Notes: generated from the letters alone by a model not told the origin. A DNA stretch of 64,000 nt from Herbidospora cretacea (GCF_001570605.1 NZ_BBXG01000012.1:153100-217099), one strand, 5' to 3'; counted from the first letter of the stretch, positions 44,852-54,553 are shown. Numbers and translations: made by a program.

Positions 44852-46255
44852 GTGAGCGACTTTGATGTACTCGTCCTGGGATCCGGGCCGGGTGGGCAGA
44901 AGGCCGCCATCGCGGCCGCCAAGCTGGAGCGCCGGGTAGCCATCGTCGAACGGCGCAACATGATCGGCGGGGTGTGCATCAACACCGGCACGATCCCCTC
45001 CAAGACCATGCGCGAGGCCGTGCTCTACCTGACCGGACTCAGCCAGCGCGAGATGTACGGCCGCAACTACCGCGTCAAGGAAGAGATCGGCATCCACGAC
45101 CTCACCGCCCGCACCCAGCACGTCGTGGGCCGCGAGGTCGAGGTGGTCCGCAACCAGCTCAACCGCAACCACGTGACCGTGCTGACCGGCTCGGGCCAGT
45201 TCCTCGACCCCCACACCGTCGCGGTGGTCGACGACCTCGGCCGCGAGACCAAGGTCACCGCCGACAAGATCATCATCGCCACGGGCACCCGCCCGGCCCG
45301 GCCCGACAGCGTCGAGTTCGACGGGTCGACCATCGTCGACTCCGACGGCATCCTCGACCTCGCCCACGTCCCCGACTCGATGGTCGTGGTCGGCGCCGGT
45401 GTCATCGGCATCGAGTACGCCTCCATGTTCGCCGCCCTCGGCACCAAGGTCACCGTGGTCGAGCGCCGCGACCGGATGCTGGAGTTCTGCGACCTGGAGA
45501 TCATCGAGGCGCTCAAATACCACCTGCGCGACCTGGCCGTCACCTTCCGGTTCGGCGAGAGCGTGGCCGCCGTGGAGCGCCACGAGCGCGGCGCGCTGAC
45601 CATCCTGGAGAGCGGCAAGAAGATCCCGGCCGCCACGGTCATGTACTCGGCGGGCCGCCAGGGCATGACCGAGTCGCTCGCCCTCCACACCGCGGGCCTG
45701 GAGGCCGACGCCCGGGGCCGCATCACGGTCGACGAGCACTACCGCACCAACGTGCCCCACATCTACGCCGTCGGCGACGTCATCGGCTTCCCCGCCCTGG
45801 CCGCCACGTCGATGGAGCAGGGCCGCCTGGCCGCCTACCACGCGTGCGACGAGCCGGTCTCCGACATGAGCCGCCTCCAGCCGATCGGCATCTACACGAT
45901 CCCCGAGATCAGCTTCGTCGGGGCGACCGAAGACGAGCTCACCGACGCCCACGTGCCGTTCGAGACGGGCCTGTCGCGCTACCGGGAACTGGCCAGGGGC
46001 CAGATCATCGGCGACACCCACGGCATGCTCAAGCTCCTGGTCTCGCCCGAGGACCGCAAGCTCCTGGGCGTGCACGTCTTCGGTACCCAGGCGACCGAGC
46101 TCGTCCACATCGGCCAGGCCGTCATGGGCTGCGGCGGCACCATCGACTACCTGGTCGACGCCGTCTTCAACTACCCGACCCTGTCCGAGAGCTACAAGGT
46201 CGCGGCCCTCGACGCGATGAACAAACTGCGCCGGGTCCAGCGCTTCTCCCGCTGA
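44852..46255 (+). CDS. sthA: Soluble (Si-specific) NAD(P)+ transhydrogenase
   Basis: A 467-residue cytoplasmic flavoprotein that equilibrates NADPH and NADH. The FAD motif is [10 protein letters not shown], and the NAD(P) motif is [15 protein letters not shown]. The redox site has one cysteine only (Cys42 in [13 protein letters not shown], with Thr47 where dihydrolipoamide dehydrogenases have the second Cys). This is the mark of the SthA group. The length matches E. coli SthA. I chose the GTG at 44852, where the family similarity starts; the upstream extension is unlike the family. There is no clear ribosome binding site, so the mRNA may be leaderless. Confidence 0.9.
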   Translation: MSDFDVLVLGSGPGGQKAAIAAAKLERRVAIVERRNMIGGVCINTGTIPSKTMREAVLYLTGLSQREMYGRNYRVKEEIGIHDLTARTQHVVGREVEVVRNQLNRNHVTVLTGSGQFLDPHTVAVVDDLGRETKVTADKIIIATGTRPARPDSVEFDGSTIVDSDGILDLAHVPDSMVVVGAGVIGIEYASMFAALGTKVTVVERRDRMLEFCDLEIIEALKYHLRDLAVTFRFGESVAAVERHERGALTILESGKKIPAATVMYSAGRQGMTESLALHTAGLEADARGRITVDEHYRTNVPHIYAVGDVIGFPALAATSMEQGRLAAYHACDEPVSDMSRLQPIGIYTIPEISFVGATEDELTDAHVPFETGLSRYRELARGQIIGDTHGMLKLLVSPEDRKLLGVHVFGTQATELVHIGQAVMGCGGTIDYLVDAVFNYPTLSESYKVAALDAMNKLRRVQRFSR

Positions 46256-46275
46256 GGCGGCCGGGACCCCGGTGA

Positions 46276-47607
46276 TCAGAGCTCGTACGCGAGGATGGCG
46301 CCGGGGTTCCGCAGGTCCCGCGTCGGCTTCCCGCCGGCGTCCCGGGTGAGGCCGCCCACGTCGGTGGCGATGTAGAGGGTTCCGCCGGCGGGATCCAGGG
46401 CGGTGTCCCGGTAGCGGTTGACGGTGTCGGCGATCCTCTCGGCGGGCCCGGCCTTCTCGCCGCCGGAGGCGAGCGGGACGCGGTAGACGGCGCCGTCCTT
46501 GAGGGAGGTCGCCAGGAGCGTCCCGGCCGGGCCGGGTTCCAGGCTCGACAGGGCCAGGGTCGGCCAGCAGACGAACGCCGTCGAGGGGTCGCAGCCCGCG
46601 CCCGCGCGGAAGTCGTAGTCGTCGTCCACGGTGTCGAAGGTGACGAGCGGCGGGGTGAAACCCGGGTCGTCCCAGTCGGTCTCCTCCTCGTACGGGACGG
46701 TCGCGGGGATGTCGTAGTCGTTGAACCTTTCAGCCGCGCAGCCGTTCTCCGCCTCGGCCCACCGGGCGTAGACGTAGGCCTTGCCGTCCCGGTATCCGGC
46801 CACGTGGGGCCAGCCGTAGTTCTTTCCGGCCCGGACCAGATCGACCTCGTCGTCGGATTTCGGGCCCTGGTCGGTGGCGTACAGCAGACCCGAAGGGGTG
46901 AAGGTCAGGCCCTGGGCGTTGCGGAAGCCCACCGCGTAGACGTGGCTGCGGACGCCGCCGAACTCCGGGTTGTCGTCCGGGATCGAGCCGTCGGGGTTCA
47001 GCCGCAGGACCTTGCCCTGGTAGGCGCTCCAGTCGCGGGCCTTCACCTGCGCCGCCGTGGGGAGCGTCTGCGCCTGGATGGTCTCGCAGTAGAGGCCGAA
47101 CTGGTTGGCCCCCTGGTCGCCGATCGTGTAGTAGAGCCTGCCGTCGGGCCCGAACCGCAGCTTCCCCGACTGGTGGTCGACGCCGGAGACCAGGCCGGTC
47201 AGGACGTCGACCGGACCGGTGAGGACCTGCCCGGCCGGGTCGTAGGTGTACCGGACGATCTTCGTGCCGCCGGCGTAGGTGTGGGCGAGGTAGACCCAGT
47301 CGCGGCCCTTGCCGCGCAGCAGGTCGGGGTGGAGGGCCAGGCCGAGGACGCCGTCCTGGCCGCCCTCGGTGTGCACGGCGTCCTCGACCGTGAGCGCCAC
47401 GGTCTTCCTCCCGGTCGCCGGGTCGACGCGGGTGACCCGCAGGCCCGACTTCTCGGTCACCCAGAGGACGTCGTCGGGCCCCCACACCATCTCGTAGGGA
47501 TCGCCGAGCCCGGTGGCGACCACGCGGACCCCTTCCTGCGGCGCTTCGGGGGAGGCGCACCCGGCGAGCAGACAGGCCACCGCCACGACCCATGAGATGC
47601 CCTTCAT
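46276..47607 (-). CDS. PQQ-dependent sugar dehydrogenase lipoprotein (soluble GDH type)
   Basis: A 443-residue exported lipoprotein (lipobox LLAGC, Cys about residue 17) of the glucose/sorbosone dehydrogenase family. The catalytic-type His is in GVDHQSGKLRFGPDG; GDQGANQ and NAQGLTF follow as in Acinetobacter GdhB. It oxidises a sugar at the cell surface using PQQ. Whether this organism makes PQQ is not shown here; no pqq gene is in the window. It is convergent with the transhydrogenase gene and lies 34 bases after the importer operon on the same strand, so it may be its last gene. Confidence 0.87.
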   Translation of the reverse strand: MKGISWVVAVACLLAGCASPEAPQEGVRVVATGLGDPYEMVWGPDDVLWVTEKSGLRVTRVDPATGRKTVALTVEDAVHTEGGQDGVLGLALHPDLLRGKGRDWVYLAHTYAGGTKIVRYTYDPAGQVLTGPVDVLTGLVSGVDHQSGKLRFGPDGRLYYTIGDQGANQFGLYCETIQAQTLPTAAQVKARDWSAYQGKVLRLNPDGSIPDDNPEFGGVRSHVYAVGFRNAQGLTFTPSGLLYATDQGPKSDDEVDLVRAGKNYGWPHVAGYRDGKAYVYARWAEAENGCAAERFNDYDIPATVPYEEETDWDDPGFTPPLVTFDTVDDDYDFRAGAGCDPSTAFVCWPTLALSSLEPGPAGTLLATSLKDGAVYRVPLASGGEKAGPAERIADTVNRYRDTALDPAGGTLYIATDVGGLTRDAGGKPTRDLRNPGAILAYEL

Positions 47608-47641
47608 GGGGCTAGATGGGAGCACAGAAAACCGGCGGGGA

Positions 47642-48541
47642 CTACCCCTTGACCGCGCCGATGATCACGCCCTTCGTGAAGTGGCGCTGGACGAACGGAT
47701 AGATCAGCAGCACCGGCACCAGCGCCACCACGATGATCGCCATCTTGATCGCCAGGTTGGGCGGCAGGGCGTACCCGGCGGCCGTGTCGATCGCCCGCTG
47801 GTTCGGCACCAGGTTCATGCCCTGCTGCACGTACTGCCGCAGGATCAGCTGGAGCGGCCACTTCGCGTTGTCGTTGATGTAGAGGACGGCGTTGAAGAAG
47901 GCGTTCCAGTAGCCCACCGCGTAGAACAGCCCGATCACCGCCGTGACGCCCTTCGACATCGGCAGCACGATCCGCCACAGGATCCGGAAGTCCGACGCCC
48001 CGTCGATCCGGGCGCTGTCGAGCACCTCCCCGGGGATGTTCATGAAGAACGCCCGCATCACGACCAGGTTGAACGCCGACACGGCGGTCGGCAGGATCAG
48101 CGACCAGTAGCTGTCGATCAGCCCGAGCTCCCGCACGATCAGATAGCTGGGGATCATGCCCGGCGTGAACAGGAACGTCAGCAGGAACAGGAACAGCAGC
48201 GGCCGGTGCAGCACCGACCCGGGCCGCGACAGCCCGTAGGCCGCCAGGATCGTCAGCCCCAGGCTCAGCAGCGTGCCCACCGTCGTCACCCCGGTCGACA
48301 CGAGCACCGCCCGCGTCACCACGCCGCCGCCGAACAGCTCCCGGTAGGCGTCGAGCGACAGCTCACCCGGCAGCGTCACCAGCCCGCCCGCCGCCGTGAC
48401 CGTGGCGGCGGTCGACAGGCTGGTCAGCACCACGACGTAGATCGGATACACCATGGCCAGCACGATCAGCGCCAGCACCACGGTCTTCACCGTCAACCCG
48501 AAAACGGTCGGCCGTTCCTGCCAGACGGGACGAGTACTCAT
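47642..48541 (-). CDS. Carbohydrate ABC transporter permease (LplC/MalG type)
   Basis: A 299-residue membrane subunit with about six helices. The coupling loop is ARIDGASDFRILWRIVLPMSKGVTAVIGLFYAVGYWN. The tail (RHFTKGVIIGAVKG) is typical of the LplC branch that imports plant-derived oligosaccharides in CUT1 systems. It overlaps the first permease by ATGA. No ATPase gene is in the operon; such systems often share the MsiK ATPase encoded elsewhere. Confidence 0.93.
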   Translation of the reverse strand: MSTRPVWQERPTVFGLTVKTVVLALIVLAMVYPIYVVVLTSLSTAATVTAAGGLVTLPGELSLDAYRELFGGGVVTRAVLVSTGVTTVGTLLSLGLTILAAYGLSRPGSVLHRPLLFLFLLTFLFTPGMIPSYLIVRELGLIDSYWSLILPTAVSAFNLVVMRAFFMNIPGEVLDSARIDGASDFRILWRIVLPMSKGVTAVIGLFYAVGYWNAFFNAVLYINDNAKWPLQLILRQYVQQGMNLVPNQRAIDTAAGYALPPNLAIKMAIIVVALVPVLLIYPFVQRHFTKGVIIGAVKG

Positions 48542-49503
48542 GATCGTTTGTAGATTCCCTGCTCGCCGAACCGGTGGGCGACCTTGTTGGCCACCACGAT
48601 GAGGATGAGGCCGACCAGGCCCTTGAACAGGCCGGCCGCCGCGCCGTAGCTCCACGCGCCGGTCATCAGGGTCCGCCAGTAGACGAAGGTGTCGAGCACC
48701 TCGGCCGCCTCGGCCCCCACGGCGTCGCGCTGGAGGAAGAACTGCTCGAAGCCGACGTTCAGCGCGTCGCCCAGGCGCAGGATCAGCAGCAGCAGGATCA
48801 CCGGCCGCAGTCCGGGCAGCGTGATGTGCCACAGGCGACGCCACCGGGAGGCCCCGTCGACCGCCGCGGCCTCGTACAGATGGGTGTTGATCGCGGCGAG
48901 GGCCGCCAGGAAGATGATCGTGCCCCAGCCCGCGTCCTTCCAGACCGCCTGGGCGGTGACCAGCACGATGAAGGCGTCGGGGTCGGTCATGACGTTCCAC
49001 GGCTCATGCCCGGCCTGCCGGAGCGTCTGGGCGAGCAGCCCCGCGCCGCCGAGGATCTGCTGGAACAGCGCCACGACCAGCACCCATGAGAAGAAGTGGG
49101 GCATGTAGACGATGCCCTGGATGAACAGGCGCAGCCGCCGCGACAGCACGCTGTCGAGCAGGATCGCCAGCGCGATCGGGACGGGGAAGTAGAACACGAG
49201 CTGGAACGCCGTGATGGTCACGGTGTTGCGCAGCGCGTTCCAGAACTCGGGGTCCGACAGCAGCCACTGGAAGTTGTAGAGCCCGACCCACGGGCTGCCG
49301 GTGAGGCCGTCGTAGGGCGAGTAGTCCTGGAAGGCGATGACGTTGCCCAGGGTCGGGACGTAGTGGAAGACCACCAGGAGCCCGACCGCCGGGATCGTCA
49401 TGGCCAGGAGCTGCCAGTCGCGCCGCAGCCTGGCCCGTAACGGAGGTTTCCCCAGGCCGGCGGATGAGGTCAGGGCATCCGCCGGCGGAGACTTTCTAAG
49501 CAC
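48538..49503 (-). CDS. Carbohydrate ABC transporter permease (LplB/MalF type)
   Basis: A 321-residue membrane subunit. Typical parts are the N-terminal FHYVPTLGNVIAFQDYSPYDG and WVGLYNFQWL, and the coupling loop EAAAVDGASRWRRLWHITLPGLRPV. It forms the heterodimeric channel with the next gene. The GTG start lies inside the end of the binding-protein gene (8-base overlap), so the operon is tightly coupled. Confidence 0.93.
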   Translation of the reverse strand: MLRKSPPADALTSSAGLGKPPLRARLRRDWQLLAMTIPAVGLLVVFHYVPTLGNVIAFQDYSPYDGLTGSPWVGLYNFQWLLSDPEFWNALRNTVTITAFQLVFYFPVPIALAILLDSVLSRRLRLFIQGIVYMPHFFSWVLVVALFQQILGGAGLLAQTLRQAGHEPWNVMTDPDAFIVLVTAQAVWKDAGWGTIIFLAALAAINTHLYEAAAVDGASRWRRLWHITLPGLRPVILLLLILRLGDALNVGFEQFFLQRDAVGAEAAEVLDTFVYWRTLMTGAWSYGAAAGLFKGLVGLILIVVANKVAHRFGEQGIYKRS

Positions 49504-51142
49504 GGCCGTTCTCCGTGAGGACCTTCATGTAGAACTCGCGGCCGGCGTCGCCGCCGCCCGTCTTCCACTCGGTGATCGCCTGCTGGAGGGTGTCCAGCCC
49601 GCGGCGTCCCCGGATGATGTCGACGACCTTGTCCTCGAACGGCTTGGCGGCGGCGGTGAAGTCGCCGGGCTCCTCGACGCGGATGCCGTCGAAGGGGTCC
49701 TGGTGCCGCATGGTCGCGGCGGTGTTCCACCAGGTCGTGGCGGTCTGCACGTAGTCGGGGTGGGCCTGCGACTCGAAGATGGGGTCGACCCGGCCGCCGA
49801 GCCAGACGTAGCTGCCCACGATCTCCTTCGGCCCGAGCTCGGTGACCTGGGGCGCGCCGGCGGAGTCGCGGGTGAAGTGGACGCCCTCGACGCCGTTGTT
49901 GAACAGCAGCTGCTCCTGGCTGCCGAACGGCGAGGAGAGGTAGTCGAAGATCGCGAGCAGTTCCTCGATCTTCTCCTTGGGGGTGCCCTTCTTGATGAAG
50001 GTGTACGACGGGTCCTGGTTCATCCGGTATTCGGGCTTGCCGCCGTCGGCCCCGAACACGGGCAGGGGCTCCATCCAGAAGTCGGGCTTCTCCTTGCCGA
50101 TCTGGATGAGCGTCTCGGCCCAGAACGAGAAGCCGTCGCTCTTCACCAGGATCTGGCCCGACTTGAAGAGCTCCTTGTCGTCGGCGGCCGACTTGGCCGA
50201 CAGGACGTTGGGGTGCACCAGCCCGGCGTCCACGGCCTTGCGCATCCACTCGACGGAGGCGGCGTACTCGGGGGTCTCGTAGCGGTGGACGAGCGTGCCG
50301 CCCTCCTTGCGCCACTTCCTGGGCGCCCGGTAGATCTCCTCGATCATCGGGTGGATGTCGCTGAAGGCCCAGCGGTCCTTGGACGCGTCGGTGACCGCCT
50401 TGCCCATCGCGAGCAGTTCGTCGGCGTTCTTCGGGGCGCCCTGGCCGAGCTTGTCCCACAGGTCCTTGCGGTGGAAGAGCACCCAGCCGAACTGCGGGGC
50501 GGGCCAGGCGGGCACCGCCTTCAGCTTGCCGCCGAAGACGGAGTACTGCCAGGCCGTGGTCGGGATCGCCGACAGGCTGGGGTACTTCGCGGAGACGTCA
50601 CCGGAGAGATAGGGCGTGAGGTCCTCGAACAGGCCGTCGACGGCGCGCGAGTAGTCGGGCACCGCGGCCAGCGCCCAGCCGGGCAGCGTGGTCACGTCGG
50701 CCACGTCGCCGCCGGCCAGCAGGGTCGGCAGCTTGTCGTTGATGGTCAGGCCGTCGAGGTAGTTGAACTCGATGGTGGCCCCGAGGTCCTTGTTGACGGC
50801 GTCGTAGTAGGCGTTCTGGCCGAGCGGCGCGGGCAGCGGGCTCCACGTCGGCACCATCGCCTTGTACGACCCGCCCTTGCCGGGGACGGCGGTGACCAGG
50901 TCGACCAGCTTCTCGCTCGGCGGATAGGTCAGGTATCCGTCGCGTCCGAAGCCGGGCAGGGTGGCCGCGATGTCCGGTGTCAGCACCGTGCGCGGCACGT
51001 ATTTGGGCACGAGCGCGGCGAGTTTGTCCATCGCGGCGGCGGTGGCCTTGGCGCCGGGTTTCGGACCCGGCGGGGCGGAGCAGGCGGCGAGCACGCTCAG
51101 CCCGGCGAGACCGAGGAATCCCCGTCTCGTGGTGGTTCTCAC
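49496..51142 (-). CDS. Oligosaccharide-binding lipoprotein (LplA type, Tat signal)
   Basis: A 548-residue solute-binding protein of the large (about 500-560 residue) LplA branch. The signal has a twin-arginine motif (TTTRRGFLGLAG) followed by lipobox LAAC, so it is probably exported folded by Tat and then lipid-anchored. The start is GTG. The large size suits oligosaccharides rather than monosaccharides. A ROK-type inverted repeat lies just upstream, shared with the divergent ROK regulator. Confidence 0.92.
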   Translation of the reverse strand: MRTTTRRGFLGLAGLSVLAACSAPPGPKPGAKATAAAMDKLAALVPKYVPRTVLTPDIAATLPGFGRDGYLTYPPSEKLVDLVTAVPGKGGSYKAMVPTWSPLPAPLGQNAYYDAVNKDLGATIEFNYLDGLTINDKLPTLLAGGDVADVTTLPGWALAAVPDYSRAVDGLFEDLTPYLSGDVSAKYPSLSAIPTTAWQYSVFGGKLKAVPAWPAPQFGWVLFHRKDLWDKLGQGAPKNADELLAMGKAVTDASKDRWAFSDIHPMIEEIYRAPRKWRKEGGTLVHRYETPEYAASVEWMRKAVDAGLVHPNVLSAKSAADDKELFKSGQILVKSDGFSFWAETLIQIGKEKPDFWMEPLPVFGADGGKPEYRMNQDPSYTFIKKGTPKEKIEELLAIFDYLSSPFGSQEQLLFNNGVEGVHFTRDSAGAPQVTELGPKEIVGSYVWLGGRVDPIFESQAHPDYVQTATTWWNTAATMRHQDPFDGIRVEEPGDFTAAAKPFEDKVVDIIRGRRGLDTLQQAITEWKTGGGDAGREFYMKVLTENGRA

Positions 51143-51165
51143 AGAGCGCCCCCTTCCTGGTAGAG

Positions 51166-51192
51166 TTAGTTCGTCTAACGACCAAACAAACT
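51166..51192. promoter_or_regulatory. ROK-type operator in the importer/ROK divergent promoter
   Basis: The minus strand reads AGTTTGTTTG, ten bases, then ACGAACTAA. The arms and the 26-base frame match site 2 of the GH42/GH31 promoter, 25 kb away. Confidence 0.7.
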
Positions 51193-51223
51193 AGTCCAGA
51201 ACCCAAGTCGCCACAAGTGCGGG

Positions 51224-52465
51224 ATGATGGGGCCGACACGGAACGGGGCTCAATTGATCACCAACACGCAGGGAAGCGCATCCGGCCCACAGCCGGCCGA
51301 CTTCACCGATGTGCGGGCCACCAACCTCGCCGTCGTGCTGCGGTTCGTCCGGGAGAACGCCCCCTGCTCGCGCGCCGACATCGCCGCCTCCACCGGCCTC
51401 AACAAGGCCACGGTGTCGAGCCTGGTGGCCGACCTGATCGACCGGCGGCTGCTGCGCGAGACGGGCCTGACCGAGAACCGGGTCGGACGTCCGGCGACCA
51501 TGCTCGTGCTCGACGGCTCGCCCTACGCCGCGGTCGGCATCGAGGTGAACGTCGACTACCTGACGGCGGTCGCCGTCGACCTCAAGGGCGAGGAGCTGCT
51601 GTCGTGGCGGCGGGCGTTCCCGGGCGGCTCGACGTCGGCGGGCCAGGCGGTGGCCGGGATCGCGGGGGTCGCCCGCCGGGTGGTGAACCGGATGACCAAG
51701 GAGGCCCGGCAGGTGCTCGGCCTCACCGTGGCCGTGCCGGGCCTCGTCGACCTGAACGGTTCGGTCCGGCTCGCCCCCAACATGGGCTGGCGCGACGTCG
51801 ACCTGGCTGGCGACCTGGCCAAGGCGCTGCGCGACCCGGGCTTCCCGGTCTCGGCCGACAACGACGCCAACCTGGGCGCGCTGGCCGAGCTGCGGTTCGG
51901 CTCCCACGGGGGCGCGCAGAACCTCGTCTACCTGACGGGGGAGATCGGGGTCGGCGCGGGCGTCGTGCTCGACGGGAGGCTGCGGCGCGGCGGGGCCGGG
52001 TTCGGCGGCGAGATCGGGCACATCGAGATCGTCCCCGGCGGGCCGCCGTGCCACTGCGGGCGGCACGGCTGCCTGGAGGTCGTGGCCGGGCTCGGCGTCC
52101 TCCTCGGCCACAGCGTGTCCCCGGCCGAGGTGGAGTCGGAGATCGACGAGGTGGTGCAGCGGGCCGAGACGGGCGACGAGGCCGTGCTCGCCCAGCTCGA
52201 CACCCTGGCCGGGAACCTGGGCCGGGGCCTCGGGATCGTCGCGAACCTGCTCAACCCCGAGGTCGTCGTGCTGGGCGGCTACTACGTGAAGCTCGCGCCG
52301 TGGATCGTGGCGCGCGCCGAGCAGGAGATGCTCAGCCGGTCGATAGCGCCCGGCGGGGGCGGCTGCCGGCTCGTGGTGTCGGGCCTGGGCTACGGCGCCG
52401 CGGCGCTGGGCGCGGCGGCGCGGGTCCTCGACTCGGTCGACTCCGGGCGGCTGCCCGGCGTCTAG
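51224..52465 (+). CDS. ROK family transcriptional regulator (XylR/NagC type)
   Basis: A 413-residue sugar-responsive repressor. The MarR-like winged helix is at about 30-90 (CSRADIAASTGLNKATVSSLVADLI). It is followed by the ROK sugar-binding domain with GEIGHIEIVPGG and the zinc motif CHCGRHGCLE. ATP-binding residues of kinase-type ROK proteins are not needed here. It is divergent from the importer and a XylR-like inverted repeat lies between them. The 3' end overlaps the protease gene by four bases. Confidence 0.92.
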   Translation: MMGPTRNGAQLITNTQGSASGPQPADFTDVRATNLAVVLRFVRENAPCSRADIAASTGLNKATVSSLVADLIDRRLLRETGLTENRVGRPATMLVLDGSPYAAVGIEVNVDYLTAVAVDLKGEELLSWRRAFPGGSTSAGQAVAGIAGVARRVVNRMTKEARQVLGLTVAVPGLVDLNGSVRLAPNMGWRDVDLAGDLAKALRDPGFPVSADNDANLGALAELRFGSHGGAQNLVYLTGEIGVGAGVVLDGRLRRGGAGFGGEIGHIEIVPGGPPCHCGRHGCLEVVAGLGVLLGHSVSPAEVESEIDEVVQRAETGDEAVLAQLDTLAGNLGRGLGIVANLLNPEVVVLGGYYVKLAPWIVARAEQEMLSRSIAPGGGGCRLVVSGLGYGAAALGAAARVLDSVDSGRLPGV

Positions 52466-53997
52466 TTCGGCTTCGGAAGAGTGCAGCCCTTGCGCGACAG
52501 GTCCAGCCGCGAGCCCCGGCTCAGGCAGGCTCCGATGAGGTGGACCTGCTGGCCGTAGGAGCGGCCCTTCACCGAGGTGACGGCGCCGTTCGGGCTCACC
52601 TCGCACGGGTTGTCGTCGGTGCAGCGCTCGCCGGCCTCGTTGTGGGTGTTGTGGATCCCCGCGACCGTGGTGCCGTCGCGGGTCAGCAGCGCGGAACCGG
52701 ACATGCCGTGGACGGGCGCGCAGTCCTTCGCGGTGGCGTAGCGGATCGCGTCGTCCTGCCGGTAGCCGCCCTCGCTCAGGTGCCCGACGACGGCCTCGGC
52801 CGTGCACTTCATCCGCCGGGTGGTGTAGGCCAGCGTCAGCCGGTCGCCCGCGCGCACCGGGGCGGTGGCGAGCCGGAAGACCTTCGCGCCCCTGGCCGCC
52901 AACTGCGCGTAGGTCCTGTTCAGGCGGTACAGGGCGATGTCGGTGCCGGTCATGGTCGCGTACACGAGCCGGGTCGCGAGGGCGGTGACCCGGGGGTAGC
53001 CCTGGCGGTCGGCGATGGGCGCCAGGCGGTCGGCGGGCCGGTCGGCCAGCGCGGTTCCGGGCGCGGGCCGCGTCCCCTGCACGCAGTGGCCGTTGGTCAG
53101 CAGCAGCGCCGGGTCGTCCGGGCGGGAGACGGCGGTGCGGACCACGGACCCGACGCAGTCGCCCAGGTTCACCGCGCCCTCCACGTTGGGGATCCGGTCG
53201 TCCGGCGGCACCTTCCGGCCGGAGATGATGCCGTTGATCCAGGCGGCGTGCCGGGTGGCGTCGGTGTACAGCGTCGGGGCCCTGTCGCCGCCGGGGCCGC
53301 TGACCACACCGGCCACCGCCCACCGGCCGCCCTCGCGGACCAGCACGGGCCCGCCGGAGTCCATGTTGCTCGCGGCGACGCCGCCGTCCCGGCTGCCGAC
53401 GCACAGCTCCCCGGTCTTCGCGGCCGACGGGCAGGCCGAGAGCGGCTGCACCACGGTGTCGGCCTCCCGCAGCCTGGTCGGGAAACACGTGAGGTCGGCG
53501 ATGTCGTCGCAGGTCATGCCCCAGCCGACGATGCGGACGGGGGTGCCGGGACGGGGCGTCGCCGAGGCGATGCGCACGGGCTTGGCCCGGACGGGGGTCC
53601 GCAGGTGCATCAGGGCGAGGTCACGGCCCCAGATGCCGCCCTCCTCCTGGTAGTTGGACAGCCGGTAGTAGTGGTCCACCTCCGCGACCTCGCCGGAGCC
53701 GGTGTCCAGCGACCCGACCCGGACCTTCCAGCCGCGGGGGACGCCGACCTTGGCGACGGTCGGGTTCTTGCCGGCGCAGTGGCTCGCGGTGAGCACCCAC
53801 TGCGGCGCGAGGACCTCCACTCCGCAGCCGTGCCCGTCGGGGCGGGGCGGCGCGGGATAGGCGGGCTGGAAGGAGCCCATGAACGAGTAGGCGCGGGTCG
53901 ACTCGTGGCCGCCCACGACGGCCTGCGCGGGGGAGACGGTCGTCAGGAACGGGGCCAGCACGAGCGCGGCGCCGAACAGCAGGGATCGTTTTCGCAT
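52462..53997 (-). CDS. Secreted protease with two trypsin-like domains
   Basis: A 511-residue protein with a signal peptide (to about residue 26, AQA). Domain 1 is an S1A trypsin-like protease starting at VVGGHES, with His73 (TASHC), Asp126 (RDLALM) and Ser214 (MDSGGP). Domain 2 (about 275-480) is a second, V8-like chymotrypsin fold with His304 (NGHC), Asp353 (GTDIAL) and Ser434 (GMSGSA). Both triads are complete. The VVGG start directly follows the signal cleavage site, so no propeptide may be needed. I chose the ATG at 53997; a GTG lies three codons before. Confidence 0.87.
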   Translation of the reverse strand: MRKRSLLFGAALVLAPFLTTVSPAQAVVGGHESTRAYSFMGSFQPAYPAPPRPDGHGCGVEVLAPQWVLTASHCAGKNPTVAKVGVPRGWKVRVGSLDTGSGEVAEVDHYYRLSNYQEEGGIWGRDLALMHLRTPVRAKPVRIASATPRPGTPVRIVGWGMTCDDIADLTCFPTRLREADTVVQPLSACPSAAKTGELCVGSRDGGVAASNMDSGGPVLVREGGRWAVAGVVSGPGGDRAPTLYTDATRHAAWINGIISGRKVPPDDRIPNVEGAVNLGDCVGSVVRTAVSRPDDPALLLTNGHCVQGTRPAPGTALADRPADRLAPIADRQGYPRVTALATRLVYATMTGTDIALYRLNRTYAQLAARGAKVFRLATAPVRAGDRLTLAYTTRRMKCTAEAVVGHLSEGGYRQDDAIRYATAKDCAPVHGMSGSALLTRDGTTVAGIHNTHNEAGERCTDDNPCEVSPNGAVTSVKGRSYGQQVHLIGACLSRGSRLDLSRKGCTLPKPN

Positions 53998-54067
53998 GCG
54001 CCCCACCCTGGGCGCGCGAGGTGTCGGGGCCCGCTCCGGCGTGTATCAGCCGGGCCGCCGGGAGGGC

Positions 54068-54553
54068 TCAATCGTCGTCGAGGGCGGCCAGCCGGGTGGT
54101 GAGGTCGGTGGCGAAGCGTTCGAGCAGGCGGCCGAAGGTCCGGCGGTCGTCGGCGGACCACTCGGCCAGCGCGTCGGCGAACCAGCCGAGCAGGGTCCGC
54201 ACGTACCTCTCGGCGGCCTCGGCTCCGCCGGGGGTGAGTTCGATCAGCCGGGCGCGCTGGTCGTGCGGGTCGGCGATCCGTCGGGCGAGGCCGCGCCGCT
54301 CCAGTTCGTGCACCTGGCGGGTCACGTGGGGGCCGACGACCTGCATGCGCCTGGCGACCTCGCCCACGCGCAGCGGCTGGCCGGACGTGTAGAGGATGAC
54401 CAGGACCGACATGCCGGGACGGTCGACGGTGATCCCGGCGCTCTCGGTGGCGCGCTCGATCAGGCGGCTGCGCTGCAGCACCGTGCTGAGCCGGGTCAGG
54501 CGGGGCAGCACCTCCAGCAGGTCGAGGTCGCCGTCGCCGAAGGTGTCAGTCAT
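54068..54553 (-). CDS. MarR family regulator
   Basis: A 161-residue dimeric winged-helix regulator (SVLVILYTSGQPLRVGEVARRMQVVGPHVTRQVHELERRGLARRIADPHDQRARLIELT). The DxRA wing is present. It is divergent from a flavin monooxygenase gene and two closely similar palindromes lie between them, so it probably represses both genes until a small aromatic or antibiotic-like ligand binds. Confidence 0.92.
   Translation of the reverse strand: MTDTFGDGDLDLLEVLPRLTRLSTVLQRSRLIERATESAGITVDRPGMSVLVILYTSGQPLRVGEVARRMQVVGPHVTRQVHELERRGLARRIADPHDQRARLIELTPGGAEAAERYVRTLLGWFADALAEWSADDRRTFGRLLERFATDLTTRLAALDDD

Noticed and set aside
44852..46255. Dihydrolipoamide dehydrogenase
   Set aside because: The second redox cysteine is threonine (CINTGT), which is the pattern of soluble transhydrogenase.
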